A stretch of DNA of 54,853 nucleotides from Sulfurimonas sp. (GTDB lineage Bacteria; Campylobacterota; Campylobacteria; Campylobacterales; Sulfurimonadaceae): positions 1 through 54,853 of the forward strand of contig JAKISR010000006.1 in NCBI GenBank assembly GCA_021648465.1, read 5' to 3'. This document shows, one piece after another, positions 31,721-40,291 of the stretch. Below the pieces are notes generated by a model. The model was not told the origin of the DNA. It ran no database searches and saw only the letters and a list, made by a program, of their open reading frames with translations. How positions within the stretch are numbered: position 1 is the first letter of the stretch; each line of letters begins with the position of its first letter. The translations under genes were made by a program, and so were the position numbers.

Positions 31721-33636
31721 CCCTCTTTAAACAAATAGCTATAATGCTATCAATATTTTTACTTATAATTTTGGCAACAGTTTTAACACTGAATTTTCAA
31801 AGTGCAAATAAATCTGTGCAAGATAGACTTTATGAGGATGCTAAAAATACAGCAACTTCGCTAAGCTTATCACTTGGCAATGCAAATGGTGATATATCTA
31901 TAATGTCTACTATGATAAACGCAAACTTTGATAGTGGTTATTATCGTAATATTATACTTATTGATGTTGATAAAAAAGTTCTTTATAAACGAGAAACAGA
32001 AACAGAAGTTTTAAATATCCCTAAATGGTTTTTAAATTTTGTTAATATTAAAGCACCTATTGCCAATGCAAATGTATCTGCTGGATGGAGCCAAGTTGGT
32101 ATACTTAATGTACAAAGTGATACTACTTATGCATATAAACAACTATATTCAATTTTTAAAAGTCTTCTAATCTCTTTTGCAATTATTAGTAGTTTAGGTT
32201 TGATTATCTTAAACCTACTTATACATACAATTTTAAGACCTCTTAAAGAAGTACAAAAACAAGCGGCCGCTGTAATAAAAAATGAATTTATAATTCAAAA
32301 AAATATCCCATATACAAAAGAGTTTAAAGATGTTGTTCTCGGTATGAACAATATGGTTTCAAAAGTAAAAGCTATGTTTGATAAGGGAAACGAAGAGCTA
32401 AAAGCACACAAGGAATTAGAATATATAGATCAAGTAACAAAATTAAAAAATCGTAAATATTTTATAGATAAACTACCTTCATACCTTAAAATAGATGCAT
32501 CCTCAAAAAGTGGTGTAAATATAATTTTATCCATAAATGAGATGGGTGAAACAAATAAGAAACTTGGTCACTCTAAAATGAATACATTTCTTGTTAATAT
32601 CGCAAATATATTTACTCAAAATACAAAAAATACTCAAGATGCAGTTATATCCAGAATGAATGGTACAGATTTTTTTATATTACTGCCAGGATACTCAAGT
32701 GATATCGCACTAGAGATAACAAAAAGTATAAAAACATCTTGTATTGATATTATAGAATCTTTAAATTTAGATGAAGAAAAAACATCTATTTCTATAGGAA
32801 TATATGAATATATATGTACAGACACTATTCCTCAGCTGTTATCTCGTTCAGACAATGCTCTTGCTCAAGCAAAATTTTCTCATTCTACATACATAGAAAA
32901 ATCTAGTAATTCCTTGGAAGTTATGGGGAAAGAAGCTTGGAAATCAATTATTAATTTAGCTATTGAAAAAAATAAATTTTATTTTGTACCTTGGTCTGTT
33001 ATAGATACAAAAAATAAAAAACTTGACCATCATGTTCTTAGTATTAATCTTACTATTGATAAAAACACCTCTTATAGTTATGCTCAGTTTATGGCACCAG
33101 CTATAGAAGCAGGTTTAAGTTATAAAATTTATAAAAATATTTTAAATTTATTGTTCAAAACACCTCAAATAGTCTTAAAAGCAAAAAAATATGCTCTTAG
33201 ATTACCGCTGGAGTATCTAGAAGCAACCAATAGTTATAATGAGATAAGTTCTCTTCTACAAACTAACGCTGCAACGCTTCCTTTTAAACTCATAATAGAA
33301 TTACCAGATAAACTTGTGAACAATAACTCTGCATTAATTATGCAATATAAAAAATTATTTGATATGTACAACATCGATATTGGTATTTTTGAATTTATTG
33401 GTGAAAGTGATGATTATCAATATCTTCAAAATATTAAACCTGTATATATCAAAGGTGAAGGGAATTATTTTTTAACACAAAATACTCAATCACTTTCAGC
33501 CCTTAGACTTATAACAGATAGTGTTGATATATCTATTATTGCTGTTGGTGTTGTGGATATAAAAATCTTAAAAGAATTACAAAAGAAAGGTATTGAACTT
33601 TTTCAAGGAAAAGTAACAGAAGATTTAGAGATTTAA
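31717..33636 (+). CDS. lapD: LapD-like c-di-GMP receptor with degenerate GGDEF and EAL
   Basis: LapD holds LapG inactive when c-di-GMP is bound to its degenerate EAL domain. The 639 residues comprise TM1 (about 8-26), a periplasmic LapD/MoxY-type domain (about 27-145), TM2 (about 146-172), HAMP, a GGDEF fold whose signature reads NGTDFF, and an EAL fold lacking the EAL catalytic motif. Both enzymatic sites therefore look inactive, as expected of a receptor. The ATG at 31717 follows AAGGA and overlaps the lapG stop; a frame open further upstream is ignored. Confidence 0.85.
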   Translation: MTLFKQIAIMLSIFLLIILATVLTLNFQSANKSVQDRLYEDAKNTATSLSLSLGNANGDISIMSTMINANFDSGYYRNIILIDVDKKVLYKRETETEVLNIPKWFLNFVNIKAPIANANVSAGWSQVGILNVQSDTTYAYKQLYSIFKSLLISFAIISSLGLIILNLLIHTILRPLKEVQKQAAAVIKNEFIIQKNIPYTKEFKDVVLGMNNMVSKVKAMFDKGNEELKAHKELEYIDQVTKLKNRKYFIDKLPSYLKIDASSKSGVNIILSINEMGETNKKLGHSKMNTFLVNIANIFTQNTKNTQDAVISRMNGTDFFILLPGYSSDIALEITKSIKTSCIDIIESLNLDEEKTSISIGIYEYICTDTIPQLLSRSDNALAQAKFSHSTYIEKSSNSLEVMGKEAWKSIINLAIEKNKFYFVPWSVIDTKNKKLDHHVLSINLTIDKNTSYSYAQFMAPAIEAGLSYKIYKNILNLLFKTPQIVLKAKKYALRLPLEYLEATNSYNEISSLLQTNAATLPFKLIIELPDKLVNNNSALIMQYKKLFDMYNIDIGIFEFIGESDDYQYLQNIKPVYIKGEGNYFLTQNTQSLSALRLITDSVDISIIAVGVVDIKILKELQKKGIELFQGKVTEDLEI

Positions 33637-34110
33637 CTAAACTCTTCTTGAGTTTAGTCCTTTAGTAATTGCATCATTTATCTCTTGTTTGTATTCACCA
33701 TTTAGCTCTTGAAGCTCTCTTTCAAATTTAATAATTAAATCTTTATTTGCATTTGGATGTCTACAAATTGTAAAAAGTATATTTACATAAATATTAAAAT
33801 CTGGATGAGCTCTAAGTCCTAGTTTTTTATGCACTCTTCCATGATATTTTATAATTAAATCAAGTATTTCACTTAGTTTTGAGGCATCTGATTGCTTGTC
33901 TTTTATAACTCGCACCAAAGATTCTAAATTCTCTAGCTTTATTGTATGCAACTCTTGAGATATCTCTTTTCTTATTGATCTAACTTCTGTATTTGTGGCT
34001 TGGTTAGAAGTTTTTTTTTCTTTATCAGTTTCTATAAATAATAACAAAAGAAGTACTGCGAGTAATGCAACAAGTCCCATAATAAACTTAATAATTAACT
34101 CTGTTTCCAT
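33637..34110 (-). CDS. Membrane-anchored hypothetical protein, 157 aa
   Basis: I do not recognise this protein. A single N-terminal membrane helix (about 6-26) is followed by a cytoplasmic, charged helical domain of ~125 residues. That domain has a small conserved-looking patch (CRHPNANKDLIIKFERELQE). It is convergent with lapD; the two stops are adjacent. A TATAAT at 34133-34138 could drive it. The ribosome site is poor, and a TTG at 34119 is an alternative start. Confidence 0.55.
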   Translation of the reverse strand: METELIIKFIMGLVALLAVLLLLLFIETDKEKKTSNQATNTEVRSIRKEISQELHTIKLENLESLVRVIKDKQSDASKLSEILDLIIKYHGRVHKKLGLRAHPDFNIYVNILFTICRHPNANKDLIIKFERELQELNGEYKQEINDAITKGLNSRRV

Positions 34111-34138
34111 TATAATCAACTGCTTTTTACATATTATA

Positions 34139-34471
34139 ACTAAAGAAAAAGATCTTGTAAATATCGCCTTTTTTCAAAAATAAAACAACTATGTATTTAA
34201 ATAAATTATCGCTATTGTCGATATTGATTAGTTCAAAAATATATTTGGCATTGTACATACTTAGTGCATATAAGACCAAAGATATCATCCCTTCCTTGTG
34301 ATGTTGTCTACATTTTTATTACCTAGATAAAGAGCTTGTCCCTCTTTATCTAATTTACTTACATCTATCTAAAACTTTTATAGTTGCCTATATGCCGTTT
34401 GTAGTAGGTGTACTTTAACATAAGCATTATTAGTGCCAATTCTTTTTTAATTATATGGTGGCAGATTTATG
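34139..34471. other. Intergenic stretch with one strong hairpin, no gene seen
   Basis: This ~330-base gap lies between the membrane-anchored protein gene and tRNA-Ser. No frame has a ribosome site or recognisable product. The only structure seen is the inverted repeat at 34324-34352. Confidence 0.5.
34324..34352. repeat. 11-bp perfect hairpin
   Basis: TAGATAAAGAG (34324-34334) and CTCTTTATCTA (34342-34352) flank a 7-base loop. It lacks a following T-tract on either strand, so it is not a standard terminator. It lies 120 bases beyond the 3' end of tRNA-Ser and may mark the end of that transcript or a small RNA. Confidence 0.45.
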
Positions 34472-34559
34472 TGGTGGACAGTGTGGGATTTGAACCCACG
34501 GTAGATTGCTCTACACTACCTTTCCAAGGTAGCGGATTCGACCACTCTCCCAACTGTCC
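34472..34559 (-). tRNA. tRNA-Ser (anticodon GGA)
   Basis: On the minus strand an 88-base cloverleaf can be drawn. The acceptor GGACAGT pairs with ACTGTCC, the anticodon stem CTACC/GGTAG encloses TTGGAAA (anticodon GGA), a long variable arm typical of class II tRNAs follows, and the T arm is GTGGG TTCAAAT CCCAC. CCA is encoded. It reads UCC and UCU serine codons. Confidence 0.93.
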
Positions 34560-34644
34560 ATATTCAATAACAAGAACGCAATTCTACCCTTTAAAGCCTT
34601 AATAATTTATATTTTATTAAGGCTTAAGTATAAAAAGTAGTGAC

Positions 34645-35292
34645 TTATAATCCATAATCGCTATAATCATACTTTTGCAAATCTATATATAATTTTTTTC
34701 CAATAGTTATAATTCTACTATCTTTTTTAGCTCTTTTTTTAAATTTCTCTTTTATTTTTTTATTTTTATTTTTTTTAAAGTTTTTATTTTTAATATATTT
34801 ATTTAACGATATTAGTCTACTTGTTTCTTCTGCTTCTTCATTTAAGATTTCTATTTGTGCTTCTACTGGTTCATCTTGAATTTCTAAAATATTTTGTGGT
34901 GCATTTAACATAAATTTTGATGATATAACATTTATGATGCTTTTTAATTGTTCATCTTTGTCTTTATAAATTTGCTCTATTTTTTTTCTTTCATCAATTA
35001 ACATTTGCTCTTTTTGATCTCTAAGTGTTCTTGTTTCACCCTCAAGAGTTTCTATCTTTTGTTGAAGTTTTGTATTTTGTTCTTCTAAAAGTTTATAATA
35101 TCTATCATCAACTTGTTTTTCTACCACTTTTGATACTTTTTTTATTTTAGCACCTCTATTAGCTTCTAATATTACTAGCTTTACTCCCTTCTCAATAATA
35201 CTTTTTAATGAGCCTCTTCTTATTCGATTATGTATTGCTTCTTTTGATACTCCAAGCTTTAGTGCTGCATCTGATATAGTTAGTTTTGACAT
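34645..35292 (-). CDS. HTH / coiled-coil protein with basic C-terminus
   Basis: This 215-residue protein has an N-terminal MerR/excisionase-like helix-turn-helix (about 1-50: TISDAALKLGVSKEAIHNRI then RRGSL), a long Glu/Gln/Lys coiled coil (about 60-125) and a very basic Lys/Asn segment (about 165-195). The architecture suggests a DNA-binding, dimerising protein, either nucleoid-associated or a regulator. No specific family is recognised. An AAAGG ribosome site precedes the ATG. It lies 11 bases after yajQ on the same strand. Confidence 0.7.
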   Translation of the reverse strand: MSKLTISDAALKLGVSKEAIHNRIRRGSLKSIIEKGVKLVILEANRGAKIKKVSKVVEKQVDDRYYKLLEEQNTKLQQKIETLEGETRTLRDQKEQMLIDERKKIEQIYKDKDEQLKSIINVISSKFMLNAPQNILEIQDEPVEAQIEILNEEAEETSRLISLNKYIKNKNFKKNKNKKIKEKFKKRAKKDSRIITIGKKLYIDLQKYDYSDYGL

Positions 35293-35303
35293 TAAAAATA
35301 CCT

Positions 35304-35801
35304 TTATCTCATATTTTCAAAAACAAGTGGAGCATCCCACTCTTCTTCTTTAATCATTTTTATAACTTTTTGTAAATCATCTAATTTAGCACCTTTAACT
35401 CTTATGCTATCGCCCTCTATTTGAGCATTCACTTTTAATTTCATTTTTTTTATCTCAGCAGTTATTTTTTTAGCCTCTTTTGATTCTATATAATCAACCA
35501 CTTTAAATGTCACTTTTCTATTGTTTCCACTTGAGTCTTCCACTTTTAACTCATCTAGAACTTTAGAACTTAAACCCTGTTTCAAAAATTTTGCTATTAC
35601 AATATCCTTTAGAGCATCAAGTTTATTGTCACTTGAAGCTACTAAAACTAAAGTTTTTGCTTTTTCATTATGATCTACTTCATAAGTAGTTCCTTTAAAA
35701 TCATAACGATTAGAAACTTCTCTATCAACCATGTTTATAGCATTTTTAAAATCTTGCGTGTCTATCTTAGCACTTATATCAAACGAGTGTTCTTTTGCCA
35801 T
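35304..35801 (-). CDS. yajQ: YajQ-family nucleotide (c-di-GMP) binding protein
   Basis: This 165-residue protein has two ferredoxin-like folds. It begins AKEHSFDISAKIDTQDFKNA, contains NRYDFKGT and ends DDLQKVIKMIKEEEWDAPLVFENMR, all typical of YajQ (DUF520). In other bacteria members bind c-di-GMP or act as phage and virulence factors. AAGGGA precedes the ATG. It occurs in the same window as LapD, another c-di-GMP receptor. Confidence 0.93.
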   Translation of the reverse strand: MAKEHSFDISAKIDTQDFKNAINMVDREVSNRYDFKGTTYEVDHNEKAKTLVLVASSDNKLDALKDIVIAKFLKQGLSSKVLDELKVEDSSGNNRKVTFKVVDYIESKEAKKITAEIKKMKLKVNAQIEGDSIRVKGAKLDDLQKVIKMIKEEEWDAPLVFENMR

Positions 35802-35861
35802 TTACTAGTCCCTTGTAATAATTATCCAAGATTATAACATATTTGAAATTTGTTAGTTAGC

Positions 35862-36557
35862 TTAAAATGTAGGACTTCCATCAAATCCTCCACCAATACT
35901 ACTAAAGTTTGGATCCATATACCCAGCCATAGAACTCTTTGCACGAAGTTTTTCTATATCTGCTTTACTTGAAATATCTTGTGGACAAACAAGTGTACAT
36001 TCATTACATAAAGTACAATCCCACACACCATTTGTTTGTATAGTATCTATTTTTTCTTTTGGATTCTCTTCTCTTTTATCAGAAATATATCTCCAAACTC
36101 TTGTTAAAGAAAATGGTCCTAAAAACTCTTTGTTAACTGCATATACTGGGCAAGCACTATAACATGCTCCGCATAAGATACAATCACTTTGAGTTTCATT
36201 GATTTTTTCATCTGCTTGACTTAAAGACATATCTTCAGAAAATGTACTTTGCCAAGCTTTAGATTTTGCATTAAATTCATAAGCTCTATCCATATTTACA
36301 ACCAAATCACGAATCACTTCACTATTTTTTAATGGTTCTATAACATCACCATTTTTTGCATGATAAGCACAAGCTAAAACCTCTTTGCCATTTACAACAA
36401 CAGCGCAACTTCCACAAACACTACTTCTGCAACCACTTGAGAAAGTGAGAGATGGATCTTGCATAGTTTTTAGCTCAGTTAGTATCTCTAAAAGTGTTCT
36501 TTCTTTGTGTTCAACTGTATATTCTACTATAGTGTCTCTTTGAATTTTAATTTTCAT
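35862..36557 (-). CDS. Iron-sulfur subunit of a fumarate reductase/succinate dehydrogenase-like enzyme
   Basis: The [2Fe-2S] domain has Cys43, Cys48, Cys51 and Cys63. The first tetranuclear motif is CILCGACYSACP (Cys126, 129, 132, 136). The third is CTLCNECTLVCP (Cys181, 184, 187, 191), where classical FrdB/SdhB have a non-Cys residue at the second position, so a second [4Fe-4S] cluster rather than [3Fe-4S] is expected. The 231-residue protein starts at ATG 36557, preceded by GGGAG, inside the end of the flavoprotein gene. No membrane subunit or CCG-type subunit is adjacent; yajQ follows. Confidence 0.85.
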   Translation of the reverse strand: MKIKIQRDTIVEYTVEHKERTLLEILTELKTMQDPSLTFSSGCRSSVCGSCAVVVNGKEVLACAYHAKNGDVIEPLKNSEVIRDLVVNMDRAYEFNAKSKAWQSTFSEDMSLSQADEKINETQSDCILCGACYSACPVYAVNKEFLGPFSLTRVWRYISDKREENPKEKIDTIQTNGVWDCTLCNECTLVCPQDISSKADIEKLRAKSSMAGYMDPNFSSIGGGFDGSPTF

Positions 36558-38163
36558 AACTAACACTCCCATCTCTATCTATAATACTGTGAGCTTTAAA
36601 CTCTTCATTATTTTCTTTTGGTATATCAACTCTAAAGTGTGCTCCTCTACTCTCATCCCTAGAGATAGCACCTAAAAGAACCAATCTACTTAACTCTAAC
36701 ATATTTTTAAATTCTAAAAACTCTATAAGGTTTGTATTATATATTTTTGATTTATCACTAACACCCATCTTAGGCAACTCTTCTAAAAGTTTTTCAACAT
36801 CTTGCAAAACATACTCAAGTATACCTTTGTCTCTTTTTATCGCAACATGTAAATAAAATAAATCTCCTATAAATTTTTGTTTTTGATAAAAATCTATCTC
36901 ATTTGTATACTCTTTTATTTTTATTATAAATTCATCTGAACTTTTTGCACTAATATCAACACCCCTTGAGATATCATTATTTTGTTTAAATGCATACTTG
37001 GTTGCATTTTCACCTACTTGTTTTCCAAATACTATCAACTCCAAAAGTGAATTTCCTCCAAGGCGATTTGCTCCATGAACTTTATGGTTAGCACACTCTC
37101 CAACAGCATACAATCCATCTATAACTGTCTTAGAATTTTCATCCACCTCTATGCCTCCCATAGTATAGTGTGCAACTGGTTTTATTGGGATTAGCTCACT
37201 TACAGGATCAATATCCTCATATAATTTTGCCAATTTTCTCTCTTGAGGCAACTCTCTATTTATAAACTCTTCCCCTAGATGACGGATATCTAAAAAAATC
37301 TCTTCACCTTTTAATATCTCATCATCAATAGCACGAGCAACTTCATCACGAGGAGCTAACTCATTTGTAAAACGATGACCTTTTGAATTTAACAAATACC
37401 CACCAGCCCCCCTAGCACTCTCAGAAATTAATATTGCAGAATTTTTCATTGCTGTCGGATGAAACTGAACAAACTCCATATCACTAACTCTAGCCCCTGC
37501 TCTTAAAGCTGCGACTATTCCATCTCCACTACTTCCAACTGCATTGGTTGAATGCGTATGATAAATTCTACTATATCCACCTGTCGCAATTATTACACTC
37601 GGAGATTCGTAAACTTCAATTTCACCGCTTCTTTTATTTAAAACACTAACACCACAAACATAACTTTCCTCATTATCATTTTTATCTGTTATGCACTCTA
37701 AAAGATATCTTTCATTTAGTATTTCTATATTTAAGGATAAACATTTATCATAAAGAGTATGAAGAATTTTAAGTCCTGTATAATCCTGTGCGTAACAAGC
37801 ACGAGGAGCAGAAGCACCACCAAGTGTTCTTTGAGCTATTTTAGATTCACTTGTTCTGCTAAATGGTACACCTATGCTATCTAACCATTTGATTGCATTT
37901 GGTGCTTCTTGACACATAAATCTAACAGCATCTTCATTTGCTAAGCCATGTGCAGATTTTAAAGTATTTTGAATATGAGCTTCTATGCTGTCTTCACCAG
38001 CATTTGATAATGCCGCATTTATACCACCTTGAGCCATACATGTTTGAGATCTTGTTGAATAATCTTTTGTGATTATTAGTACATTAGCACCATTTTCATG
38101 TGCATTAATTGCAGCAACTAAACCTGCTCCACCAGCACCGATAACTATAACATTTTTTTTCAT
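36547..38163 (-). CDS. Flavoprotein subunit of a fumarate reductase/succinate dehydrogenase-like enzyme
   Basis: The 538-residue flavoprotein has the FAD dinucleotide motif GAGGAGL (9-15). Substrate residues are in EFVQFHPTAM, RDEVARAI and PVAHYTMGGI, and GANRLGGNSLLE lies near the end of the FAD domain. At the covalent-FAD position, classical enzymes have RSHT; here it is RSQT (Gln40), so FAD should be non-covalent. There is no Tat signal, so the enzyme is cytoplasmic. The ribosome site AGGAAG is good. It overlaps the Fe-S gene and lies 4 bases after the hybrid kinase gene. L-aspartate oxidase is less likely because of the paired Fe-S subunit. Confidence 0.87.
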   Translation of the reverse strand: MKKNVIVIGAGGAGLVAAINAHENGANVLIITKDYSTRSQTCMAQGGINAALSNAGEDSIEAHIQNTLKSAHGLANEDAVRFMCQEAPNAIKWLDSIGVPFSRTSESKIAQRTLGGASAPRACYAQDYTGLKILHTLYDKCLSLNIEILNERYLLECITDKNDNEESYVCGVSVLNKRSGEIEVYESPSVIIATGGYSRIYHTHSTNAVGSSGDGIVAALRAGARVSDMEFVQFHPTAMKNSAILISESARGAGGYLLNSKGHRFTNELAPRDEVARAIDDEILKGEEIFLDIRHLGEEFINRELPQERKLAKLYEDIDPVSELIPIKPVAHYTMGGIEVDENSKTVIDGLYAVGECANHKVHGANRLGGNSLLELIVFGKQVGENATKYAFKQNNDISRGVDISAKSSDEFIIKIKEYTNEIDFYQKQKFIGDLFYLHVAIKRDKGILEYVLQDVEKLLEELPKMGVSDKSKIYNTNLIEFLEFKNMLELSRLVLLGAISRDESRGAHFRVDIPKENNEEFKAHSIIDRDGSVSYEN

Positions 38164-38167
38164 AATA

Positions 38168-40165
38168 TTATGCTTCCTTACTTAAAAAAGATTTTAACGT
38201 TATATACAATTCATTTTCATCTATCGGCTTTGAAAGATAACCATCCATACCAGCATTTAAAAATTTTTCTTTATCTCCACTCATTACATTGGCTGTTAAA
38301 GTTATTATCGGAGTTTCATTACCATATATTGATTTTATTTTTTTCATAGCTCCAGTACCACTTAAATTTGGCATATTCTCATCCATCAATACCAAAGTAA
38401 ATCTTTCTTTAGAAAAACTCTCTACAGCTTCGACACCATCATTTACCATAGTATATGTTAGACCCATCTCTTCTACTAAAATTCCTATAAGCATCTGATT
38501 AGTTTTATTGTCTTCAGCTATTAAGATATGTCCTTCTAGTTTTTTTCTTTTTTCTTTGTCGCTATCATCGTACTTTGATATTTCTATATCTGCCTGTTTT
38601 ATTTCTTCTATTGGGAGAATTATTTCAAACCTACTACCTTCTTTCTCTTTAGAAGTAAGTTTTATCTCTCCTCCCATTTGCTCTACAAGATTTAAAACTA
38701 TATTAAGACCTAGGCCAGTGCCCCCAAAAATTTTAGTAGTAGAGCTATCAGCTTGTTCAAAAGCTTTAAAAATTCTTTTTTGTGCTTCTTTACTTATTCC
38801 TATTCCTTGATCTTTTACAACTATAGTAAGATTCTTATTCTTATATTCTGCATAAAAATTTATTAATTTACCCTTTGGAGTAAATTTAATTGCATTGGAG
38901 AGTAAATTTGTAATTATTTGAGAAATTCTAAGCCAATCGCCAGTAAGTATAGTTTTTTCATCAATTTTTAAACTGATAGGCATCTTTAATTTTGCAAGAC
39001 TTAGCTGTATATTAAAATGATTAAGAAGGGTATTTATCTTTTCATAAATATTAAAATTATGTTTATCTAAGGTAAATTTTCCACTTTGAAGTTTTGATAA
39101 ATCTAATATATCATTTATAAGACTTATTAAATGCTCAGAAGAGTCTGCAATATGATTTAAATACAATAAGTGAGCATCATCTTTAATATCTTTTCTGAGT
39201 ATTGATGTGAACCCTTTTATAGCATTTAAAGGTGTTCTAAGCTCATGTGACATATTTGATAAAAATTCATTTTTAGCTTTCTCTGCATCTATTGCTTTGT
39301 CTCTACTTTTTATAATCTCTGTTATTTCATATCTAACTGCTAAATATTCATAAGGCTCATTATTTATATCCAATAAAGGGATAACAACTGTATCAACATG
39401 ATACAGTTCACCATTTTTTTTACGATTTTTTATAGTTGCTTTAAATATCTCTTTATTTTGAATTGTATTCCATAAATTAGCAAATATCTCTTTAGGCATT
39501 TCAGGGTGTCTTACAATATTATGTTCTTTTCCTATAAGCTCTTCTCTTGTATAGCCAGAAACTTGGCAAAATTTATCATTTACAAAAGTTATTATACCTT
39601 TCGTATCTGTTTTTGAAACTATTGCGCTATGATTTAGAGCATTAACAAATTGCTCTAACATATTTTTTAATTTTTCAGTTTCTGATTTAGAGTAAACCTC
39701 TTTTATATAAATTACTAAGCCATATAATATTAAAAATATTGTATACATCAAAAGTGTTTTAGTTATATATGAAACCTCACTATGAAGTTTTTTTTGTATG
39801 CTATTAACATATTTTCTTATATTTCTTATTTCTATAAAATTTATTTTAATAGCTGCGTGATGGTTATTTAATATAATTGTTTTTGAAAATTGAATTAAAT
39901 AATTATCACCTGAATCAATAAGACTTTTTATAAAAATTTTAGCAGTATCATTTGTTTTAGTTTTAGGATTTACTACTTCATTATAATCATCATTATTTAT
40001 AAGAAGATTTTGATTTAAGCTTAATATCTCTACCTCATAAGAAAATTTTTCTATTTGTATATATTGTTTTAGTTCTTCATTTGTTTTACTCCATTTCATT
40101 GCATAATAAACTATAGTAAAAATCAAAATTATTAAAACTAATAATGCTAAAATATATTTTTTCAT
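38168..40165 (-). CDS. Hybrid histidine kinase with PAS domain and receiver
   Basis: The 665-residue membrane kinase comprises TM1 (about 4-22), a ~110-residue helical periplasmic sensor, TM2 (about 136-154), and an Aer-like PAS domain (about 175-285, with HNIVRHPEMP). A HisKA box with His307 (MSHELRTPLNAIKG) follows, then a HATPase domain with GGTGLGLNIV. The C-terminal receiver has Asp595 (LVLMDENMP). It may pass phosphate to an unlinked partner. It lies directly upstream of the fumarate reductase-like pair with 4 bases between, so a shared transcript and a respiratory signal are plausible. Confidence 0.9.
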   Translation of the reverse strand: MKKYILALLVLIILIFTIVYYAMKWSKTNEELKQYIQIEKFSYEVEILSLNQNLLINNDDYNEVVNPKTKTNDTAKIFIKSLIDSGDNYLIQFSKTIILNNHHAAIKINFIEIRNIRKYVNSIQKKLHSEVSYITKTLLMYTIFLILYGLVIYIKEVYSKSETEKLKNMLEQFVNALNHSAIVSKTDTKGIITFVNDKFCQVSGYTREELIGKEHNIVRHPEMPKEIFANLWNTIQNKEIFKATIKNRKKNGELYHVDTVVIPLLDINNEPYEYLAVRYEITEIIKSRDKAIDAEKAKNEFLSNMSHELRTPLNAIKGFTSILRKDIKDDAHLLYLNHIADSSEHLISLINDILDLSKLQSGKFTLDKHNFNIYEKINTLLNHFNIQLSLAKLKMPISLKIDEKTILTGDWLRISQIITNLLSNAIKFTPKGKLINFYAEYKNKNLTIVVKDQGIGISKEAQKRIFKAFEQADSSTTKIFGGTGLGLNIVLNLVEQMGGEIKLTSKEKEGSRFEIILPIEEIKQADIEISKYDDSDKEKRKKLEGHILIAEDNKTNQMLIGILVEEMGLTYTMVNDGVEAVESFSKERFTLVLMDENMPNLSGTGAMKKIKSIYGNETPIITLTANVMSGDKEKFLNAGMDGYLSKPIDENELYITLKSFLSKEA

Positions 40166-40291
40166 TATTTAGTGTTTCTAAATATTTTAAGTTTTTTATC
40201 AGTTAATATTTTTAATAATAAAAGAGTAAAAAGTAAAGACGATTTTATCATAAAACAATTTTACTCTTATTTTCTTTAAAAAAAATTACAT

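Noticed and set aside
36547..38163. L-aspartate oxidase (NadB) as the identity of the flavoprotein
   Set aside because: The missing FAD histidine would fit NadB, but the overlapping three-cluster Fe-S subunit gene and the RDEVARAI/HYTMGGI pattern with this partner point to a fumarate reductase-type enzyme.
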